DNA of 64,000 bases from an uncultured Planctomycetota bacterium. Lineage in GTDB: Bacteria; Planctomycetota; Brocadiia; CAIUPP01. Location: positions 62,001 through 126,000 of the forward strand of contig CAIUPP010000123.1 in NCBI GenBank assembly GCA_903901045.1, written 5' to 3'. Position numbers and translations under genes: made by a program. Shown here in pieces: positions 60,494 to 64,000 of the stretch (position 1 is the stretch's first letter; each line of letters begins with the position of its first letter). Under the pieces are notes generated by a model that was not told the DNA's origin, did no database searches, and worked only from the letters and a program-made list of their open reading frames with translations.

Positions 60494-60540
60494 AAGCAAC
60501 GCGGGTCGAGAGGCTGAAGGGCCCTCGACCCGCGTTGCTT
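60494..60540. terminator. Terminator hairpin between convergent genes
   Basis: A perfect 17-bp stem (AAGCAACGCGGGTCGAG with its complement) and a 13-base loop lie 37 bases after the beta-helix gene and about 110 bases past the opposing lipoprotein gene. It can serve both. Confidence 0.75.
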
Positions 60541-60647
60541 CATCTTGCAGTTGATCCGCTTCGCCCGCATCCCCCGGGGTGGCTTTCCCCTTCTTCGTCC
60601 CGAAGCAGATCCCCGTAATCGATATGCTTCCCCGGATAACCGACGCC

Positions 60648-62285
60648 TTACGGCTTGGCCCCGCCAGCCGGCCGGCCCAGAAGGTCCATGTTCTCGATTT
60701 TGAATGGCGTGACGTATTCCCTGAGGTTGTCATACATCTGCGCGAGGATGTGCGCCTGCGCCGGGAACTCCCCCTTGTGAATGAATGTCAACTCACACGT
60801 CTGGTTCATACTCATCGTTCCCTGCGGCTTGGCCTCGATCTCTCCACCCTGCGCATCCAGGAAACGGACCCCCTTGATCGCGTCGGAGGTTGCGTTGAGG
60901 GTCAGCACCAGTTCCGACGAACCCTCCTGCCAATCGCTCTTGCCGACGGACTTGATCGTCGAGTCAAGCTCTTTCCCCTTCGCATCCGCCTTCAGCGGCA
61001 CCGTCCCGAGGTCCACATCCTTTGTGCCGGCGGCCACCACGTACGTCAGCGTCCCGGAGAGTTCCCTGATCCCCTTGACGGCTGGGTCGGGCAACTCCGT
61101 CGCCACGTCAAAGCAGACGGTCACATGGTCCTCCGCCAAATGCGGGAAATGGATGCGGCGGTCCCATTCCTTGGCATGCAGAAGATTATCGCCGTTGTCC
61201 GCCACGGCGGTCTTCAATTCCCCCTCCTTCACGGAGAGCACCGAGCCGGGAAGTTCGCCGGCCAGAGAAACGCCATAGCCCTTCTCGTGCTGGAACGGGC
61301 GAATGCCTTTGTCGTTGTCGGTCTCGGTCGCGAGCAGCACGCCCACGACGCGCAGGTGCATGATCGCCCCGCCGGCGGCAGGGGGGGGCAGCGCGGAGGT
61401 TTCGTCCAGCTTCAGGCGCGCCTTCATCGCCGCGAAACCCGCCTTGGCCGCCGCCATCTCGGCGGCGTAGTCGAACTGGTTCTTCAGCGGCGCGCGGACG
61501 AAGGTCTGGATCGGGCCGCGCGTTCCGAAGAGCTTTTCGTTCAGCGCATTTCCCTGCGGGCCATCCTTCGCGAAGTCCGCCCCCGACGCGGCCTGCTCCT
61601 TCCAGAACGCCTCGTCGCCCGGGAGTTTGTTGAGCGCTTCGAGCATCTTCGGCCCGTCATACACGATCCGGACGGTGTTCGGCGCGCTGGCCACCTTCTC
61701 GAAATTGACCGTCTTCTCCGGCGCGCCCGGAAGCGCGACGGACCACTCGCTGCGATACTCCGCCAGCATCGCCGCGAACATCGGCAACTGCTGCTTGAAC
61801 TTGTTCTTTGCGTCGGTCGCGCGCTGTGCGATCTCCGCATCGCTCAGCTTGGCCGGCTCCGCGTGGGGCTTCTTGTCATCCCGAGTTACCAGCTCCAACT
61901 GCGCGCCATCCCCCTCCGCGCGCCACGCCAGCCGCATGTTCGTATTCGTGCTGCCATGGAGGCTCAGCTTGTTCAGGTCGCGGAAGTACGCCGTCCCTTT
62001 GAAAGCCAGCAGGCCGTCCTTGTCCACCTCGAACGAGACATCCTTCCAGGCGTCGACGCCGTCGGAATTCTCCAGTATCTTGGCCGCTTCCTTGCGCGCC
62101 TGCCTGGCGGTATCCTCCTTGCCCGTGCCGCCGCCGGACATGTCCATCAGCGGCAGGTGCGCCTCGTACACCACCCGGCCCGACCCGTCGGCGTTCAGCG
62201 TCGCCTCCCGCTTCTCCTTCAGACAGCCCGGCAGCATAATGGCCAGCGCCGCGCACATCGCCAACGCTCTCATCACCTTCTTCAT
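60648..62285 (-). CDS. Large lipoprotein of unknown function
   Basis: The 545-residue protein has a lipoprotein signal with lipobox MLPGC (Cys 21 or so), followed by KEKREATLNADGSGRVVYEAHLP, a start seen in other uncharacterised lipoproteins of planctomycete-like genomes. The rest is mixed alpha/beta with no recognised domain. The start is ATG 62285, after GGAG; the open frame extends further upstream through repeats but has no signal peptide there. Confidence 0.65.
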   Translation of the reverse strand: MKKVMRALAMCAALAIMLPGCLKEKREATLNADGSGRVVYEAHLPLMDMSGGGTGKEDTARQARKEAAKILENSDGVDAWKDVSFEVDKDGLLAFKGTAYFRDLNKLSLHGSTNTNMRLAWRAEGDGAQLELVTRDDKKPHAEPAKLSDAEIAQRATDAKNKFKQQLPMFAAMLAEYRSEWSVALPGAPEKTVNFEKVASAPNTVRIVYDGPKMLEALNKLPGDEAFWKEQAASGADFAKDGPQGNALNEKLFGTRGPIQTFVRAPLKNQFDYAAEMAAAKAGFAAMKARLKLDETSALPPPAAGGAIMHLRVVGVLLATETDNDKGIRPFQHEKGYGVSLAGELPGSVLSVKEGELKTAVADNGDNLLHAKEWDRRIHFPHLAEDHVTVCFDVATELPDPAVKGIRELSGTLTYVVAAGTKDVDLGTVPLKADAKGKELDSTIKSVGKSDWQEGSSELVLTLNATSDAIKGVRFLDAQGGEIEAKPQGTMSMNQTCELTFIHKGEFPAQAHILAQMYDNLREYVTPFKIENMDLLGRPAGGAKP

Positions 62286-62461
62286 TCCCGGCTCTCCTCT
62301 CGGCCCCGGTAGTGGGGGCGTCATTGCTCTGTTGAAACCATCGTGACAGCGTGTCGTTGTTCCCGTGGTCGAGGTGGGGACACAAAACTTTCCAAAGGAA
62401 AGTACTGTGTCCCCACCGGCCCGGCCGCCTCCGGCTGTGCAGATGCAGGCGAGATTTCTCG
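62286..62461. repeat. Intergenic repeats with family D hairpin
   Basis: CTCTGTTGAAACCATCGTGA and GTGTCGTTGTTCCCGTGG (62330-62368) are followed by the family D hairpin GGGACACAAAACTTTCC-aaa-GGAAAGTACTGTGTCCC (62377-62413), the same composite as at 38549-38664. Confidence 0.85.
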
Positions 62462-64000
62462 TTACGGCGTAATCGTCACATCCAGGGTGCCGATGATCGC
62501 CCCGGTCTTCTTGCCGTAGCTTGCCGTCACCGTGCACGGCCCAGGGTCCGTCACGGGCTTGGCGGTCAACAACCCCCCCTTGCCCATCTTGGCAGACTTC
62601 GTCCCCGAGCAGGACCATGCAACCAGCGCCGTGACATCCTGATCGGCGCCGGTGCTGAAATGCCCCGTGCAACTGTACTGTTGCGGAACGCCGGCGCTCA
62701 CGGTGGCGGAACCGGTGACCGTCAGCAGCGTGAGATGCCCGATCGCGAACGCGTTATCGCTCACATCCGCGATCAGGCCCTCCGCCGTGCTGACGCGGAT
62801 CGTGTAGTCGGTTCCCTCCGGATAGGGGGCAACCCCCTTGATCGCCTTGCCCACGCTCCACTTGAACGGGCTCTTCGTGGCGCTCGCGCTGAGGGTCCAT
62901 GCCTGCGTTCCCCCCTTCACCAACTCGATCATCACCTTGCTCTTCGGAGGCAGGTTCACTGAGGACCAGGCGACGCTGCAACTCTGGCCCGTCATCAGCG
63001 TTATTCCCTCGGCGTCGGGATAAAGCACCTTCAGGCTGTTCTGACTGTAGTAGGCCGTCGCCGTCCTATCCTCGGTCATCGTGAAAGTCGCCGGGTTCGC
63101 GATCACCGTCCCCCCGACCATCCAATTCAAGCAGGTCCAATCCGTCGGAACCCCCGCGACCTTCGGTGCGTTCAGCGTCACCCGTGCACCTTCATCGATC
63201 TGGGCGGTGTAGCTGGTGGAATCCAGCACCGCATCCGGCGCGCCGCCGATCGGCACATCGCCCACCGGGTTCGACTGCACCGTCAGCGCATGCAGCGGCA
63301 GCTTCCCGTACTTCGCCACGAAGAGGTCCGTCCCTCCCGCGGAGGTCAGCGCCACCTGACCGGAGGGAAGTCCCACCTTCATCGCCACGTCGAAATCGCC
63401 CGTAAGAATCAGCGCGGTGGGGGAGGGCCACGCAACCCCTCTCCCCGCGTCCGAACCCTCGCCGCCGAGCCTCCACGCCGCGGAGAGCGCGCCGTTGGTG
63501 TCGTACTCCGCCACGAACGCATCCCACCCGCCCTCCGAAACCAGCGTGACCTGCTGCTCCCCCTCGCCGAACGTCGCCGACTCGTTGAAATAACCGGTGA
63601 CCGCCGCGCTGCCGTCCGGAAGAGCGGCGACCGCCAGGCCCACATCATCCTCCACGCCCCCGGCGCTCTTCGCCCAGAGGAACGACCCGTCGGACCCGTA
63701 CTTCGCCACGAAGAGGTCCCAGAAGCCCTCGGAAATCAGCGTCACCTGCGACGGCCCTTCGCCGAAGGTGCAACTTCCCTGAAACGCGCCCGTCACAACC
63801 GCGCCGCCATCCGCGAGCCTGGCCACGGCAAGCGCCTGATCGGAGTTCGCGCCCCCGGCCTGCTTCGCCCAGACCAGCGCGCCGTTCGTGTCGTACTTGG
63901 CCAGGAAGACGTCATAGCTCCCGGCTGATGTCAGCGAGACCTGTTGCAAGCCTTCGCCGAACGTCGTCGTTCCGGCGAACCAGCCGGCCACCACCGCGCT
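62462..64000 (-). CDS. Secreted SBBP-repeat protein with shared C-terminal module, 5' end outside the window
   Basis: At least 512 residues are visible. The N-terminal part has beta-propeller (SBBP) repeats such as DLFVAKYGSDGSFLWAKSAGG and ATFGEG, each about 55 residues. A bacterial-repeat-like segment (TVQSNPVGDVPIGG ... FTMTEDRTATAYY) follows, then the Kre9/KNH-like plus Ig-like module (YPDAEGITLMTGQSCSVAW; TVTASYGKKTGAIIGTLDV) in common with the genes at 55995 and 58013. It is exported or surface-located by analogy; its signal peptide lies beyond the right edge. Confidence 0.78.
   Translation of the reverse strand, partial: SAVVAGWFAGTTTFGEGLQQVSLTSAGSYDVFLAKYDTNGALVWAKQAGGANSDQALAVARLADGGAVVTGAFQGSCTFGEGPSQVTLISEGFWDLFVAKYGSDGSFLWAKSAGGVEDDVGLAVAALPDGSAAVTGYFNESATFGEGEQQVTLVSEGGWDAFVAEYDTNGALSAAWRLGGEGSDAGRGVAWPSPTALILTGDFDVAMKVGLPSGQVALTSAGGTDLFVAKYGKLPLHALTVQSNPVGDVPIGGAPDAVLDSTSYTAQIDEGARVTLNAPKVAGVPTDWTCLNWMVGGTVIANPATFTMTEDRTATAYYSQNSLKVLYPDAEGITLMTGQSCSVAWSSVNLPPKSKVMIELVKGGTQAWTLSASATKSPFKWSVGKAIKGVAPYPEGTDYTIRVSTAEGLIADVSDNAFAIGHLTLLTVTGSATVSAGVPQQYSCTGHFSTGADQDVTALVAWSCSGTKSAKMGKGGLLTAKPVTDPGPCTVTASYGKKTGAIIGTLDVTITP

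Overview
The window is high-GC, gene-dense DNA from a diderm bacterium with peptidoglycan made through diaminopimelate (lysA, N-acetylmuramoyl-L-alanine amidase, LPS-type glycosyltransferases). Alternative complex III next to a cbb3 oxidase, SpoVG with a zinc-ribbon insert, planctomycete-style hypothetical proteins and extracellular RCC1, beta-helix and SBBP-type proteins suggest an uncultured lineage near the PVC/FCB groups (for example Sumerlaeota or Hydrogenedentota). No rRNA is present, so this placement is a guess.

Layout. 1-8 kb: RNase R, a broken phosphoesterase, a C39-like peptidase, two glycosyltransferases and a receiver-kinase fusion. 8-13.3 kb (minus): LPG-synthase-like membrane protein, Maf, an exported HEAT protein, LysA. 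13.8-19.4 kb (plus): DinG-type helicase, then ECF sigma / small membrane protein / large membrane protein. 19.5-25 kb (minus): HEAT lipoprotein, amidase, HtpX, frr-pyrH-tsf-rpsB. 25.5-35.7 kb (plus): respiratory operon with ActB, ActC-ActD fusion, ActF, pentaheme ActA, CcoN, CcoO-cytochrome fusion, CcoS, two small membrane proteins and an ActE-like cytochrome, met head-on by CcoI and a TauE-like protein. 38.8-39.7 kb: PHP protein. 40-50.7 kb (minus): selenocysteine locus (selB, selA, selC, selD) interleaved with a corrinoid protein, two MtaA-type methyltransferases and a membrane ferredoxin. 51-55.6 kb: spoVG, rimO, scpA, a LysM coiled-coil protein. 56-64 kb: large secreted proteins.

The most interesting signal is in the selenocysteine locus. 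Two genes end at an in-frame TGA after which coding continues, and each TGA is followed by a stem-loop whose GTT apical loop begins exactly 21 nt downstream, as expected of a bacterial SECIS. One is a CD1871A-like 47-residue membrane peptide in which the family CxxC would become CxxU, directly upstream of selA-selB. The other is an exported protein of unknown family between selD and tRNA-Sec. Both are proposed as new selenoproteins.

The window is also full of short palindromic repeats of at least seven families. They fill most intergenic gaps, and three copies or copy-pairs sit in frame inside conserved genes (two in the DinG helicase, one composite in ActB). Three copies of a MITE-like element with 18-bp terminal inverted repeats are present. 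Three secreted proteins share a C-terminal module of about 190 residues, and two of these genes share a conserved promoter-like block.
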